Assembly (NCBI GenBank): GCA_020062665.1
Contig: JAGUVW010000040.1
Location: forward strand, 1-64,000
Reading direction: 5' to 3'
DNA length: 64,000 bases
From: Pseudomonadales bacterium
GTDB taxonomy: Bacteria; Pseudomonadota; Gammaproteobacteria; Pseudomonadales; Ketobacteraceae
Shown: piece after piece, positions 33,279 to 42,661 of the stretch
How positions within the stretch are numbered: position 1 is the stretch's first letter
Layout: the number at the start of each line of letters is the position of its first letter
Position numbers and translations under genes: made by a program
The notes under the pieces: model-generated
The model's input: the letters and a program-made list of their open reading frames with translations, nothing else
What the model was told of the DNA's origin: nothing
The model's database searches: none

Positions 33279-34115
33279 ATGAGCGAGATCCATCACGGTG
33301 CTGTCGAGCATGGCCCGTTGGGGCAAAAAAGCGAGTATCCCGGACAGTATGCACCGCAGGTATTGCATCCGATTGCGCGCGCGCTGGGGCGAGCGGCAAT
33401 CAATGTGGCTGAGCAGTGGCCCTATCACGGCGAGGATGTCTGGAACGCCTATGAGCTGTCGTGGTTGCTGCCGTCGGGCAAACCCTGTGTGGCGCTGCTG
33501 GAAATGCGGGTGCCGGCCCATTCGCCCTGCATCGTGGAATCCAAATCCCTGAAACTGTATCTGGGATCGTTCAACCAGACGGTGTTTGAATCGGTGGCGG
33601 CGGTGGAAAACACGATCGCCCAGGATGTAGGTGTGGTGGTGGATGCCCAGGTTGCTGTTCAGGTGATGCCGCTGCACGCTGCTACCTTCACGCAGGTGAT
33701 GGCGTTGCCCGGCGATTGCATCGATGAAGAAGACGCGCAGGATTTTTCCTACAGCGTGCAGGCAGATTTGCTGCGCCGTGAAAGTGATCTGATTGTGAGT
33801 GAAACCCTGCACAGTCATCTGCTGCGTTCCAACTGCCCGGTGACGGGGCAGCCGGACTGGGCCAGCGTGATGGTGCAATACCGGGGTGCAAAACTGGATC
33901 GGGCCGCACTGCTGCGTTACATCGTGTCCTACCGTAATAATCAGGAATTTCATGAGCAATGTGTGGAACGGATGTTCACTGACATCATGCAGCACTGTCA
34001 GCCGGAGCGGCTTGCGGTGTATGCCCGTTACACCCGTCGTGGCGGTATCGATATCAATCCCTGGCGTTCCACGGAATCCGATACGGCGCCCAGCTGGCGG
34101 CTGGTGCGCCAGTAA
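33279..34115 (+). CDS. queF: NADPH-dependent 7-cyano-7-deazaguanine reductase QueF
   Basis: QueF reduces preQ0 to preQ1 in queuosine biosynthesis. The 278-residue protein is the long two-domain form. The N-terminal half has WNAYELSWLL and VESKSLKLYLGSFN, the QueF motif that binds substrate. The C-terminal half has LRSNCPVTGQPDW with the nucleophilic cysteine, VSYRNNQEFHEQ with the conserved glutamate/histidine, and TRRGGIDINPWRS. CGGAG lies 5 bases before the ATG, and the gene starts directly after yadH. Presence in an exporter operon is probably incidental. Confidence 0.95.
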   Translation: MSEIHHGAVEHGPLGQKSEYPGQYAPQVLHPIARALGRAAINVAEQWPYHGEDVWNAYELSWLLPSGKPCVALLEMRVPAHSPCIVESKSLKLYLGSFNQTVFESVAAVENTIAQDVGVVVDAQVAVQVMPLHAATFTQVMALPGDCIDEEDAQDFSYSVQADLLRRESDLIVSETLHSHLLRSNCPVTGQPDWASVMVQYRGAKLDRAALLRYIVSYRNNQEFHEQCVERMFTDIMQHCQPERLAVYARYTRRGGIDINPWRSTESDTAPSWRLVRQ

Positions 34116-34148
34116 TCCACCGCTACTTTTTCTCAGAGACGTTACCCC

Positions 34149-35099
34149 ATGACGCGCACCCTCTTGTACGGGATTCTGGCGGCGCTGTTTTTCAGTACGA
34201 CTTTTTTGCTCAACCGGGTGATCAGTCTGGATGGCGGCCACTGGTTGTGGTCGGCCGTGTTGCGGTACGGCTTTGTGTTGCTGTTTCTGTTGGTGGGGCT
34301 GACGTTCAGCGGACATCACCGACTGATCACGGCGGCGGTGTCCATCTATCGTCAGCACTGGCTGTTCTGGACGATCACCGGCAGCATCGGCATGGGCATT
34401 TTTTACAGCACCATCTGTTTCAGTGCCGCTTACGCGCCCAGTTGGGTGATCGCGGCTACCTGGCAATCCACCATTCTGATCACGCCGCTGGTGTTGCTGG
34501 GATTTGGCCGCAAGGTGCCGATGCGCGGGCTGGCGTTTGCGTTGCTCGTTTTTGTCGGCGTGCTGTTGATCAACGCCGAACACGCCAGCGAGACCTCACT
34601 CAATATGGCGTTGCTGGGGGCGATTCCGGCGCTGATTTCGGCGTTGGCCTATCCGATTGGCAATCAGCTGGTGTGGGAGGCGCGCAAGGGCGAGCGTTTC
34701 AAAAAGCTGATTCCCCATATTGAACACCCGGAGCTGGATAACAGTTTCTGCAAGATTCTGGTGCTGACCATTGGCTCGATTCCCTTCTGGATCGTGTTGC
34801 TGGTGATCGTGGTGCCACCGCCGCCAACGGAATCCCAGTATTTCAACACGGCGGTGATTGCGTTGTTCTCCGGCATCATTGCGTACTCGCTGTTTTTGCT
34901 GGCGCGGCACCGGGCGCGCAACTCTTTCGAAATCACGGCGGTGGATGCCACCCAGGCATTTGAAGCAGTGTTCACATTGATTGGCGAGATAGTGCTGATC
35001 GGCGCGGCGATTCCCAGCGCAATGAGTTTCCTTGGCATCGCGCTGATCATTGTCGGTGTGATGTGTTACACGTTCTTCCAGAATACGGCGCGGCCGTGA
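34149..35099 (+). CDS. DMT-superfamily transporter (multidrug resistance efflux family)
   Basis: The 316-residue protein has about ten transmembrane helices in two five-helix repeats. It starts TLLYGILAALFFSTTFLLNRVISLDGGHWLWSA, typical of the EmrE-like 'multidrug resistance efflux transporter' group. A larger cytoplasmic loop (ARKGERFKKLIPHIEHPELD) separates helices six and seven. It lies 33 bases after queF with no terminator seen and may be cotranscribed. It ends 22 bases from the convergent hydrolase. Substrate unknown. Confidence 0.82.
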   Translation: MTRTLLYGILAALFFSTTFLLNRVISLDGGHWLWSAVLRYGFVLLFLLVGLTFSGHHRLITAAVSIYRQHWLFWTITGSIGMGIFYSTICFSAAYAPSWVIAATWQSTILITPLVLLGFGRKVPMRGLAFALLVFVGVLLINAEHASETSLNMALLGAIPALISALAYPIGNQLVWEARKGERFKKLIPHIEHPELDNSFCKILVLTIGSIPFWIVLLVIVVPPPPTESQYFNTAVIALFSGIIAYSLFLLARHRARNSFEITAVDATQAFEAVFTLIGEIVLIGAAIPSAMSFLGIALIIVGVMCYTFFQNTARP

Positions 35100-35121
35100 T
35101 GACCGCACCGTTTGTTCCTGC

Positions 35122-36645
35122 TTATTGCGGTGGAATATTCGCTGCCCTGGCGGCGGCGATCACCAGCTCCGCATCTTCTGCCACCAATACGCCGTTGTTC
35201 ACCGACTCATAGGCGGACGTGGTGACCGCCGCGACGTAGTCGTCATGCGTGGGATACAGCGCATGCAAGGTCGCGTCATCCAGCATATCGGTTGATCCAA
35301 ACAGAAAACACAGGCCATTCCCCTGGCGTGTTGAGCTGTTCTGTCCGCTCATGCGTGCAATCGGTACCTCCATGTAAGGGCTGCGTACGCCGCCGAGCGC
35401 ATTGCCTTGCACATCTGTTTCAAATCCATTACCGGCGGCATTGATTTCCAGGCGCGGGAATGAAGACGGCGCAACACCCTCCACGATCCAGGTGTTCAGG
35501 GCACTCATGGCCGCTTTGGCAACGAGATGATGCTGGGGAGCGCTGTTGATATTGTCGGGGCATGAGCTCAGCAGCGGATTGGAACTGGCGGTAATCCGGA
35601 TGGACGCTGTGCGCACATCGCTACCCGCGTCGAGCAGCCCCAGATTGCTCACGTACAGGTCAGCATGGGCGCTACCGGCCACTTCCCACAGGCGGAAATA
35701 TTCACTGTCATCCTGGCGACTGGTGTAGGCGCCGATGGACAGTTGATCCGTCTCGGCCTGCATATTGAGTATCGGCAGCCCAAGATCATCGCGCATTCTC
35801 ACCACCACTGGCGGATTGATGTCGGCCTGAGGCGCTTGTGATAACGGCGCAGATCCGCCACCACCCAATTCTGGAATGCCACCGCCCAGCCGGCTGTGAA
35901 TGAAATAACCGTCGAACACAGAAGTTGTTTTTCCAAAGGCGTTGACGAAAGTGATCAGACGATGGGCCGATTGCGATTGCCCGGTGGCAATGACATGGGT
36001 CGGTGTGAGCGTGCCCAGCGGGTTGAGTTCCTGCGGGTAGCGCACCAGCTCGGCCGCGTGACGGAAAATATCGTAGGAAAAACTGTCGCCGGGATGGGAC
36101 AGGCTGCGATAGCGCGGCGGAATCACGCACTTTACCGCAAGGCAGAGGGGGATCACTTTCGGCAACGGAATCGGCCCGCCTTCTATCCCAACATATTGCG
36201 CGGACACGGCCACATAAGCGTAACCCCGTCGCATCAGTTCCGTGTGCATGTTGATCCATTCTGTCGGTGTATCCATGCCGCTGGAAACGTTCATCCACTC
36301 GATGATCACGGTGCCGTTGAATTTCGCTGGATCGGTGGGCCGGAAGACCACCATGCGGGATTTGTAGGGTGCGGATTCTCCGCTGGGGGTGACGCTCCAT
36401 TTTCCATCACTGGACAGCTCGGATGTGTTGACATACGCATTGGCGGTGCCGCTGAAAAAGAATTCCCGGCGCTCATAGCCGTTGGAATTGAGCGGAATCG
36501 CCATGGGGGTTATCCAGGTGAAACCAATGAGGGGTGCGGGTTCGATGGTGGCATCTGTTGTCGTCTTGCAGGCGGACATCAGCAGGGCGCACCCCAGTGC
36601 TGTCAATAAATGGAATATCCGGCGCAAGCGGGAAAAATCTGACAT
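35122..36645 (-). CDS. Alpha/beta-hydrolase-domain lipoprotein
   Basis: The 507-residue protein starts MSDFSRLRRIFHLLTALGCA with lipobox LMSAC, suggesting lipid attachment at that cysteine (M at -3 is tolerated but not ideal). The mature part matches the large 'alpha/beta hydrolase domain' family. It has TVIIEWMNVSSGMD, YVAVSAQYVGIEGG, and a nucleophile elbow in VIATGQSQSAHRLITFVN, with the serine of GQSQS. The late histidine in EVAGSAHADLY is a catalytic candidate. Likely substrates are esters or lactones at the outer membrane or in the periplasm. CGGAGA precedes the chosen ATG; a longer in-frame start at 36762 would bury the signal peptide. Confidence 0.82.
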   Translation of the reverse strand: MSDFSRLRRIFHLLTALGCALLMSACKTTTDATIEPAPLIGFTWITPMAIPLNSNGYERREFFFSGTANAYVNTSELSSDGKWSVTPSGESAPYKSRMVVFRPTDPAKFNGTVIIEWMNVSSGMDTPTEWINMHTELMRRGYAYVAVSAQYVGIEGGPIPLPKVIPLCLAVKCVIPPRYRSLSHPGDSFSYDIFRHAAELVRYPQELNPLGTLTPTHVIATGQSQSAHRLITFVNAFGKTTSVFDGYFIHSRLGGGIPELGGGGSAPLSQAPQADINPPVVVRMRDDLGLPILNMQAETDQLSIGAYTSRQDDSEYFRLWEVAGSAHADLYVSNLGLLDAGSDVRTASIRITASSNPLLSSCPDNINSAPQHHLVAKAAMSALNTWIVEGVAPSSFPRLEINAAGNGFETDVQGNALGGVRSPYMEVPIARMSGQNSSTRQGNGLCFLFGSTDMLDDATLHALYPTHDDYVAAVTTSAYESVNNGVLVAEDAELVIAAARAANIPPQ

Positions 36646-36890
36646 GGTATCTCCGGAATCAAAAGACAAAAATCTGCCGTTGCCTGTATCAGGCGGTGGG
36701 CGGGCGTGGCAGATCAAGTGGTTATTGGAATTGTTGGCATACAGAAAGCCCGCTTGCATCAACCTTAAAAAAACACAGGCGCCGGGACAAACCGAAAGGA
36801 TATTGATGTCTGGCTATTTATATTGATCTTCGAACATTGAGGATGCGGGCAGCGAAATCAGGCAATTGCGACGGATGAAGGGGGCAGGTC

Positions 36891-37865
36891 TTACTCGGCT
36901 TTGCGGAATTGGCCGGGGGTGATGCCAGTGGCGGCGCGGAATGACGCGGAAAAATTGGCGGATGTGCTGTATCCCAACCGGTAGGCGATTTCTTTCAGCG
37001 GCAGATCGGTTTCCAACAGCAACACCTTGGCCTTGGATACCTGCGCCGACTTGATGTACTGCGATACGGGAATGCCGGTCATTTTCCGGAACAGGCGGGA
37101 AAAATAACGCTCGCTGAAACCGCAGGCCGCCGCCAGATCCGCCACGCTGGGCGCCTTGCCTGACAGGCCCGCCAGATAATCTTCCATGATCTGCAATTCG
37201 CGGGCGGTGAGCTGGCCACCAATCGGAAGATCGGTGTCTTGCGCTTTCAGCCAGTGCGCGCATTCCGTCAGCATGGCATGCCCGAACGATTCGGCCACGG
37301 CCTGGCTGATGGCGCCGGGATAGAGCGCTTCGTGCATCAGCCGCAGCATGATCGATGAAATCAACGAACTGCGCAGGTCGAGCGCGTTGTGCAGCTGGGC
37401 GTGGGAAAGCTGATCCAGCGGACCGATGATGCTTTCTGCATAGTGGGTATCGAAGGAACAGGTCACGGTGCAGAGGCGCCCGGGCGCGATGCGTGCCTGT
37501 ATTTCCCGGCCGGGCAGGAAGAAAAGAATTTTTCCCACGCGGGTGGAACGGAGTGTTTCTTCGTCGGTATAACCGTATTCAACGGAAGCTGATGAGGAAA
37601 CCAGGGAGCTGAAGCCAACCCGGTTGGGCGTGAACTGCAACGTGATGGGGGCCGCCCAGTCCATGTCGCTCACTTCCACGTGGGTCGTGTCGGTATGCAG
37701 GCTGGCGAGGGCATTGCGCAACCGGCTGCCCGGATGCATGTGATTGCCGGGCTGCGTCAGTTCCCAATAGATTGCTTCGCGGGCCTGGGTAGTTCCCTGC
37801 TGCCACTGCATTTCAAACGCAGGTGCTGACGCGGCGTCTGTCTCGGATTTATTGTTGTTAGCCAT
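36891..37865 (-). CDS. AraC-family transcriptional regulator
   Basis: The 324-residue protein has an N-terminal AraC-binding-like ligand domain (about 30-210) and a C-terminal double helix-turn-helix. The latter reads SVADLAAACGFSERYFSRLFRKMTG and PLKEIAYRLGYSTSANFSASFRAATGITPGQFRK, with the usual spacing. It resembles regulators of the EutR/OruR type with cupin-like N-termini. The ATG lacks a clear ribosome binding site. Its target is unknown: neighbours are the AbgT transporter on the same strand (110 bases away) and the lipoprotein hydrolase. Confidence 0.88.
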   Translation of the reverse strand: MANNNKSETDAASAPAFEMQWQQGTTQAREAIYWELTQPGNHMHPGSRLRNALASLHTDTTHVEVSDMDWAAPITLQFTPNRVGFSSLVSSSASVEYGYTDEETLRSTRVGKILFFLPGREIQARIAPGRLCTVTCSFDTHYAESIIGPLDQLSHAQLHNALDLRSSLISSIMLRLMHEALYPGAISQAVAESFGHAMLTECAHWLKAQDTDLPIGGQLTARELQIMEDYLAGLSGKAPSVADLAAACGFSERYFSRLFRKMTGIPVSQYIKSAQVSKAKVLLLETDLPLKEIAYRLGYSTSANFSASFRAATGITPGQFRKAE

Positions 37866-37974
37866 ATTTTTTTGCGGCGTGAATGCAACGGCTGCGGCCG
37901 TTTGGCGAAAGCGCGTGAAACGAGTCTAACACCAGGCCAAAACCGATTGCCAGCCGGGTGCGTATGCCGCGTAC

Positions 37975-39468
37975 TCAATAAATCCCGAATGGAATGCCGC
38001 TGACGTACCAGAGCGCGAACAGCAGACTCCAGCTTGCCAGCAGCGCCAGGGAATAGGGCAGCATCAGCGCGATGATAGTGCCCACACCCAGATCGCGCTG
38101 ATAGCGTTGCATGAACGCCACCACCACGCCGAAGTAAGGCATCAGCGGCGTAATGATGTTGGTGCTGCTGTCGCCCACTCGATAGGCCGCCTGCACCGCT
38201 TCGGGCGCAATGCCCGCCAGCAGGAACATGGGCACGAACACCGGCGCCAGCACCGACCACTTTGCCGACGCGCTGCCGATCAGCAGATTGATCAGTGCCG
38301 TCATCAGGATGAACACCAGCATTAGCACCACCGGCGCTACCGGCAATGCCTGCAGCAGTGTGGCGCCTTTCACCGCCAGGATCAGTCCGATGTTCGACCA
38401 GGCAAAATAACTCACGAACTGCGCAGCGAAAAACATCAGCACCAGATAGCTGGCAAGTGTGGCGAACGTGTCCTCCATGTCACGGATGATCTGGCTGCGA
38501 TCACGGTAACGGCCGCTGCATAGGCCAAAGCCGAGTCCGCAAGCCGCGGTTGTGAAGGCAATCAGCGTGACGATACCGCTGATAAAAGGGGATTTGGTGA
38601 TGGAGCCTGTAGCGGGATCGCGCAGCAGGCCGTCGTCCGGAATCAATCCTGCCAGCAGTAGCGCCATCATCAGCAGCAGAATCGCCAGCGCCACTTTCAA
38701 CCCCTTGCTTTCACCGGCAGAAATGGATTCCACCACCGCAGACGCATCCCGTTGCCACAGGGGCAGACGCGGCAGCGTGAATTTTTCCGTCAGCACGGTG
38801 CAGACCAGCGTGATCAGCACCGTGGACAGCGCAATGAACGCATAGTTGGCCAGCACGCTCACCTGCCGTTGCGGTTCCACCAGTTTTACTGCCTCGGTGG
38901 TGATCCCCGCCAGCATCGCATCGATCGGCCCCACCAGCAGATTGGCGCTGAAGCCACCCGATACGCCGGCAAAGGCCGCCGCCATTCCCGCCAGTGGATG
39001 CTTGCCTGCAGCGGCAAACACGATGCCCGCCAGCGGAATCAGCACCACATAGCCCGCATCCGCTGCCAGGCTGCTCATCACGCCCGCGAACACCACGATC
39101 AGCGTCAGGCCAAATCCACTGCGCTGGCCCACCCAGCGTTTCAACACCGTGCCCAGCAATCCGGAACGCTCCGCCACACCCAGGCCCAGCATGGCCACCA
39201 GCACCGTGCCCACCGGCGCAAACTGGGTGAAATTGGTAACGGTGTTCTGCAGGATTTTGTGCAGGCCGGACTGGCTCAACAGATTGTCGACAGTGATGGT
39301 TTGCTGAGTAACAGGATGCAGCGCGGAAAAACCCGCAACGTGCAGCAGCCACGACAGCACCAGCGTGCCGACAGCAAACCAGACAAACAGCAGGGTAGGG
39401 TGAGGCAGGCGATTGCCAAGGGTTTCGATCCGTTGCAGCCAGCGCGGCTGCGGCACCGCGTCCGTCAT
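37975..39468 (-). CDS. abgT: AbgT-family transporter
   Basis: The 497-residue inner-membrane protein has about 11 to 13 helices. Family strings include RIETLGNRLPHPTLLFVWF at the start, NFTQFAPVGTVLVAMLGLGVAERSG, VVFAGVMSSLAADAGYVVLIPL, GGFSANLLVGPIDAMLAGITTEA and the late GDSSTNIITPLMPYFGVVVAF. AbgT proteins import p-aminobenzoyl-glutamate or export sulfonamide-like compounds. The start codon lies 1 base past the stop of the adenylate cyclase gene, so the two are cotranscribed and likely coupled. I see no AbgA/AbgB hydrolase genes. Confidence 0.9.
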   Translation of the reverse strand: MTDAVPQPRWLQRIETLGNRLPHPTLLFVWFAVGTLVLSWLLHVAGFSALHPVTQQTITVDNLLSQSGLHKILQNTVTNFTQFAPVGTVLVAMLGLGVAERSGLLGTVLKRWVGQRSGFGLTLIVVFAGVMSSLAADAGYVVLIPLAGIVFAAAGKHPLAGMAAAFAGVSGGFSANLLVGPIDAMLAGITTEAVKLVEPQRQVSVLANYAFIALSTVLITLVCTVLTEKFTLPRLPLWQRDASAVVESISAGESKGLKVALAILLLMMALLLAGLIPDDGLLRDPATGSITKSPFISGIVTLIAFTTAACGLGFGLCSGRYRDRSQIIRDMEDTFATLASYLVLMFFAAQFVSYFAWSNIGLILAVKGATLLQALPVAPVVLMLVFILMTALINLLIGSASAKWSVLAPVFVPMFLLAGIAPEAVQAAYRVGDSSTNIITPLMPYFGVVVAFMQRYQRDLGVGTIIALMLPYSLALLASWSLLFALWYVSGIPFGIY

Positions 39469-39469
39469 G

Positions 39470-40870
39470 TCACACGATCAGCTTTTCGCGGATGCGCTTG
39501 GCGGCTTCCTCCAGGGATTCCACCACCTTGTCCTTGTCGTAATTGCGGATCTTGTCGATGTCCACAAACAGGCTGAAACCATCCAGCTCGCATTCCAGGA
39601 AGCTCTGCGTGGCGCCCAGTTCCTTGCGGTGATCCACGATCTCGAAGATGGGCACGGTCTTGGTAAAGCCCTTCACGTTGATCTGGCCGCGATCGCGACA
39701 CATGATCACATCGCGCACCAGATTGTAGGTGGATTCGGCGATCAGGATCTCGCCCGGTTGCGCCACGGATTCCAGCCGGCTCGCCAGATTCACCTCGCGG
39801 CCGATGATGGTGTAGTCCATGCGGGTTTCGGCGCCGAAGTTGCCCACCGTGCAATAACCGGTGTTGATGCCCATGCGCACCTGCAGTGGCTTGCTGATAC
39901 CTTCCTTCTTCCATTGCTGGCGCAGCAGCTTCATCTTCTTGCGCATTTCCAGCGCCATGGACACGCAGGCGATGGCATCCTGCTTCTGCCCGCGCGACGC
40001 TGGATCGCCAAAGAAAATCAGGATTGCATCGCCCACGAATTTATCAATCGTGCCGCCGTACTTCAGCGCGATGCGCGACATCTCGGTGAAGTAGCTGTTG
40101 AGCAGGTCGGTCAATGCTTCCGGCTGCAGCTCTTCGGAGATTTCGGCAAAGCCCTTGATGTCGGAAAAGAACACGGTGAGCTTTTTGCGCTGGGTCTGCA
40201 GTTTTACATCGGTCTGGCCGGAAAAGATCGAACCCCACACCTGGGGCGGCAGATATTTGGACAGCTTGCGCGACAGGTTGGCGGATTCCTTCTGCCGCTC
40301 GCTCAATTCATTCTGCATGCGAATCAGAGTGGCCGCCTGGCGGAAGGTGAAGTAGCCCAGCACGCTCACATAGAACGTGGTGCCCAGCAGTCCGGTGGTC
40401 AGTGTCATCAGGCTAGGCTGCGCAAATGTCAGGGCCGGCGGCCCCAGTATTACCAGGCTGGCGATGGTGCCCAGGGTCAGCGAGCACAGGCACAGAATCC
40501 AGCCGAATACGCCGCCGATACTGATGGTGCCCGCGCAGACGATCAGAAACAGAAACAGGCAGATGGCGGGATTGAAACCCAGCATCACAAAGCTGCCGCC
40601 GCACAGCACGGTATCCACCAGCACCAGCAGGGAGTTGATCGACGAGGGATTCTCCTGGCGCAGCTTGGAGGTCAGCAGGTGTGTCAGCAGCGGATAGCCG
40701 ACAGCGAACAACGGCGTCCACCACAGGGTTGACAGCAAGTCACCCGACAGAATGCCAGCGGTGAGAATCAGGCCGGACACCAGATAGGCCAGCAGGCGGA
40801 TGTAATGGGGGGGCAGATCCTTGTTGATCGGTCGGTTGGGCGCGAAATCCAAAAAAGACCTAAAGGCCAT
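39470..40870 (-). CDS. Membrane class III adenylate cyclase (CyaB-like)
   Basis: The 466-residue protein has about six N-terminal transmembrane helices (residues 25-185), a linker and a class III cyclase domain (about 215-400). Metal aspartates are in VFFSDIKGF and FVGDAILIFFGDP. The adenine-specifying lysine (DKFVGDA) and aspartate (RMDYTIIG), and the transition-state NLASR asparagine and arginine, are all present, so ATP is the expected substrate. NLSRKLSKYLPPQVWGSIFSG and the C-terminal extension resemble Pseudomonas aeruginosa CyaB, which makes cAMP for the Vfr virulence/motility regulon. A PilU-like gene lies 3 kb away. It is followed at once by the AbgT gene. Confidence 0.9.
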   Translation of the reverse strand: MAFRSFLDFAPNRPINKDLPPHYIRLLAYLVSGLILTAGILSGDLLSTLWWTPLFAVGYPLLTHLLTSKLRQENPSSINSLLVLVDTVLCGGSFVMLGFNPAICLFLFLIVCAGTISIGGVFGWILCLCSLTLGTIASLVILGPPALTFAQPSLMTLTTGLLGTTFYVSVLGYFTFRQAATLIRMQNELSERQKESANLSRKLSKYLPPQVWGSIFSGQTDVKLQTQRKKLTVFFSDIKGFAEISEELQPEALTDLLNSYFTEMSRIALKYGGTIDKFVGDAILIFFGDPASRGQKQDAIACVSMALEMRKKMKLLRQQWKKEGISKPLQVRMGINTGYCTVGNFGAETRMDYTIIGREVNLASRLESVAQPGEILIAESTYNLVRDVIMCRDRGQINVKGFTKTVPIFEIVDHRKELGATQSFLECELDGFSLFVDIDKIRNYDKDKVVESLEEAAKRIREKLIV

Positions 40871-41021
40871 GAAGTTCCTTCCAGGGCGATAAAAACAGAA
40901 TCACAGAGTGAATAGTGGCTGCATCACACCGCAACCATCAGGTTCGCAAAAGAAAATTGTAGTGGATTTGCGAGTTTATGCTGAAGCAGCCTGCCTCACA
41001 ACCGGACAAAGTGCCCAGGAT

Positions 41022-41741
41022 TCAGCCCTTGCCTTTCGACGATACCAGTTTAAGCGTAGTCGGTCTGCGCAAGCCCAGGCCGGCCTCCGGATACAGCGCC
41101 TGCTGGTATTCCCAGGACGGCGTGTTTTCCGGTACATAGAGCAGCATCTGCTGGACGGCGTCTTCCATTCCCAGCTTGTGGGCCGGCGAGACGATCAGGG
41201 GATCCTGTCCTTCCAGCACCCGCACCAGCGCGGCATGGCCGCCGCCGTCCTGCAGGGGAATCCAGCTGCCACGCTTCTGGCCGAGCAGTTCGGTCATCTG
41301 GCGCGGTTTGGCCGGGCTGACGCCCATGGTGGGAAGGTTGGTGATCAGGCCCACGTGGGACGCCACACCAAAGCTGTCGTCGCCGGTAATGCCCCGACCG
41401 TCACACAGGATCACATCGGGTACCCGCACCAGTTTTTCCAGCGCCGCCACGATCGCGGGCACCTTGCGGAACGACGCCAGCCCCGGCTCTTCGGGGAAGC
41501 TGCTGGTGCGCACCGACACCTTGCGCTCCAGCAATTGCAGGCCGGGCAGGGACTTGATGGAAACGCAGGCCTGCACCGTGAGGGAATCGCGGCCTTCCTG
41601 AGCGCAGGCCAGCTCGATCCGGGCCATCATGCGGGGACGCCGGCACTTGCCCTCGGTGATAATCCACGCACGCAGATTCTTCTGAATGGCGCGGGCCTGA
41701 TCGACGCTGACATCCCAGGAGTGAAGCCGATGCGTTTTCAT
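41022..41741 (-). CDS. Endonuclease V family protein lacking catalytic acids
   Basis: The 239-residue protein aligns by eye with Nfi: EEPGLASFRKVPAIVAALEKL to 'PGFLSFREYPALLAAWEML', VPDVILCDGRGITG to 'KPDLVFVDGHGIS', FGVASHVGLITNLPTMGVSPAK to '[21 protein letters not shown]', and VSPAHKLGMEDAV to 'ATGHRVSVDSA'. Endonuclease V cuts near deaminated bases using two aspartates and a glutamate. Here D114 is kept, but the first aspartate motif (GADVG) reads ELACA near 43-47 and the glutamate of SFRE is K93. Ordinary cleavage is therefore doubtful. The protein may bind inosine without cutting or have moved to another role. It stands alone between intergenic regions. Confidence 0.82.
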   Translation of the reverse strand: MKTHRLHSWDVSVDQARAIQKNLRAWIITEGKCRRPRMMARIELACAQEGRDSLTVQACVSIKSLPGLQLLERKVSVRTSSFPEEPGLASFRKVPAIVAALEKLVRVPDVILCDGRGITGDDSFGVASHVGLITNLPTMGVSPAKPRQMTELLGQKRGSWIPLQDGGGHAALVRVLEGQDPLIVSPAHKLGMEDAVQQMLLYVPENTPSWEYQQALYPEAGLGLRRPTTLKLVSSKGKG

Positions 41742-41954
41742 ACCTGAAGTCCATGCCTGGTTTGGGGGTGATTAAAGTATCGACAACGTATCGGAAAACG
41801 TGTGCGACCCAGTTCATATTTTGAACAGAAAACGTTCAATGCGGATCGGGGGTGCCAAAACCTGAGCGAACGGTGGGGCGGTGCACCTCTGGGGCCGCCG
41901 CAGGCTTTCGGCTATCATGACGGCCAATTGTTACCTTTGTTGGTTAGGTGCCCC

Positions 41955-42515
41955 ATGTCCGACGTGATCCAGACCATCCAGAACAGAGTGTCCCAGCCCA
42001 GGGTGGGTCTGCCGGCTCCCAATCGCGAGCAACTGGACACCCTGTTTCGCTGTGCTGTTAGGGCGCCGGATCATGGCCGCATGCGGCCCTGGCGTTTTGT
42101 TGTGCTGACCGGTGAATCCCTGAAGAAACTGGGACTGGCCTTTGAACAGGCAGGGATTGCGGGCGACCCGGCAGCCGATGAAACCAAGCGCACCCGCTGG
42201 CGGGAAATGCCCTTGCGGGCGCCGATGATCATCGTGTCCATTGCCTGCATCAAACCCAACCCCAAGGTGCCGGATTGGGAGCAGGTGGCTGCCGTGGCGA
42301 CCGCCACCCAGAACATCCAGCTGGCGGCGACGGAACTGGGCTTCGGCGTCATGTGGCGCACCGGCGAAATGACCGTTGCGCCCATCGTGCGGGAATTTCT
42401 GGGCCTTGCGCCGGCGGATCAGATCGTGGCCTTCCTTTATTTGGGAACGCCGGAGGGCGAGTCCCGCGCGCCAGAATTCCAACCGCTTGATCAGTGTGTG
42501 GAATTTCGAGATTGA
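41955..42515 (+). CDS. Nitroreductase family protein (YdjA-like)
   Basis: The 186-residue FMN-dependent oxidoreductase has RAPDHGRMRPWRFVVLTGESL near 30-50, the YdjA phosphate/FMN motif, then AAVATATQNIQLAATELGFGVMWRTG and a C-terminal IVAFLYLGTPEGE. This is the minimal nitroreductase fold, which works as a homodimer with NAD(P)H. TAGGTG lies 4 bases before the ATG. The physiological electron acceptor is unknown. It ends 14 bases before the tRNA promoter. Confidence 0.88.
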   Translation: MSDVIQTIQNRVSQPRVGLPAPNREQLDTLFRCAVRAPDHGRMRPWRFVVLTGESLKKLGLAFEQAGIAGDPAADETKRTRWREMPLRAPMIIVSIACIKPNPKVPDWEQVAAVATATQNIQLAATELGFGVMWRTGEMTVAPIVREFLGLAPADQIVAFLYLGTPEGESRAPEFQPLDQCVEFRD

Positions 42516-42528
42516 CCGGATTTCAGCA

Positions 42529-42557
42529 TTGCCTTTTTTGGGCAAACGCTATATCTT
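42529..42557 (+). promoter_or_regulatory. tRNA-Ser promoter
   Basis: TTGCCT (42529-42534) and TATCTT (42552-42557) are separated by exactly 17 bases. The GC-rich discriminator ACGCGCCTCCC that follows is typical of stringently controlled stable-RNA promoters. Confidence 0.65.
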
Positions 42558-42570
42558 ACGCGCCTCCCAG

Positions 42571-42661
42571 GGTGAGGTGTCCGAGCGGTTGAAGGAGCAC
42601 GCCTGGAAAGTGTGTGTACGTTAATAGCGTACCGAGGGTTCGAATCCCTCCCTCACCGCCA
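42571..42661 (+). tRNA. tRNA-Ser (anticodon GGA)
   Basis: The acceptor stem GGTGAGG pairs with CCTCACC, followed by discriminator G and encoded CCA. The anticodon loop CTGGAAA gives GGA, reading UCC/UCU. A long variable arm (TACGTTAATAGCGTA) marks a class II serine tRNA, and the T arm is GAGGGTTCGAATCCCTC. The 3' end is copied in inverted orientation 34 bases downstream. Confidence 0.97.

Noticed and set aside
40908-41747. Plus-strand 279-codon open frame over the endonuclease V homologue
   Set aside because: The minus strand shows clear Nfi-family strings and a proper start; this frame shows none.
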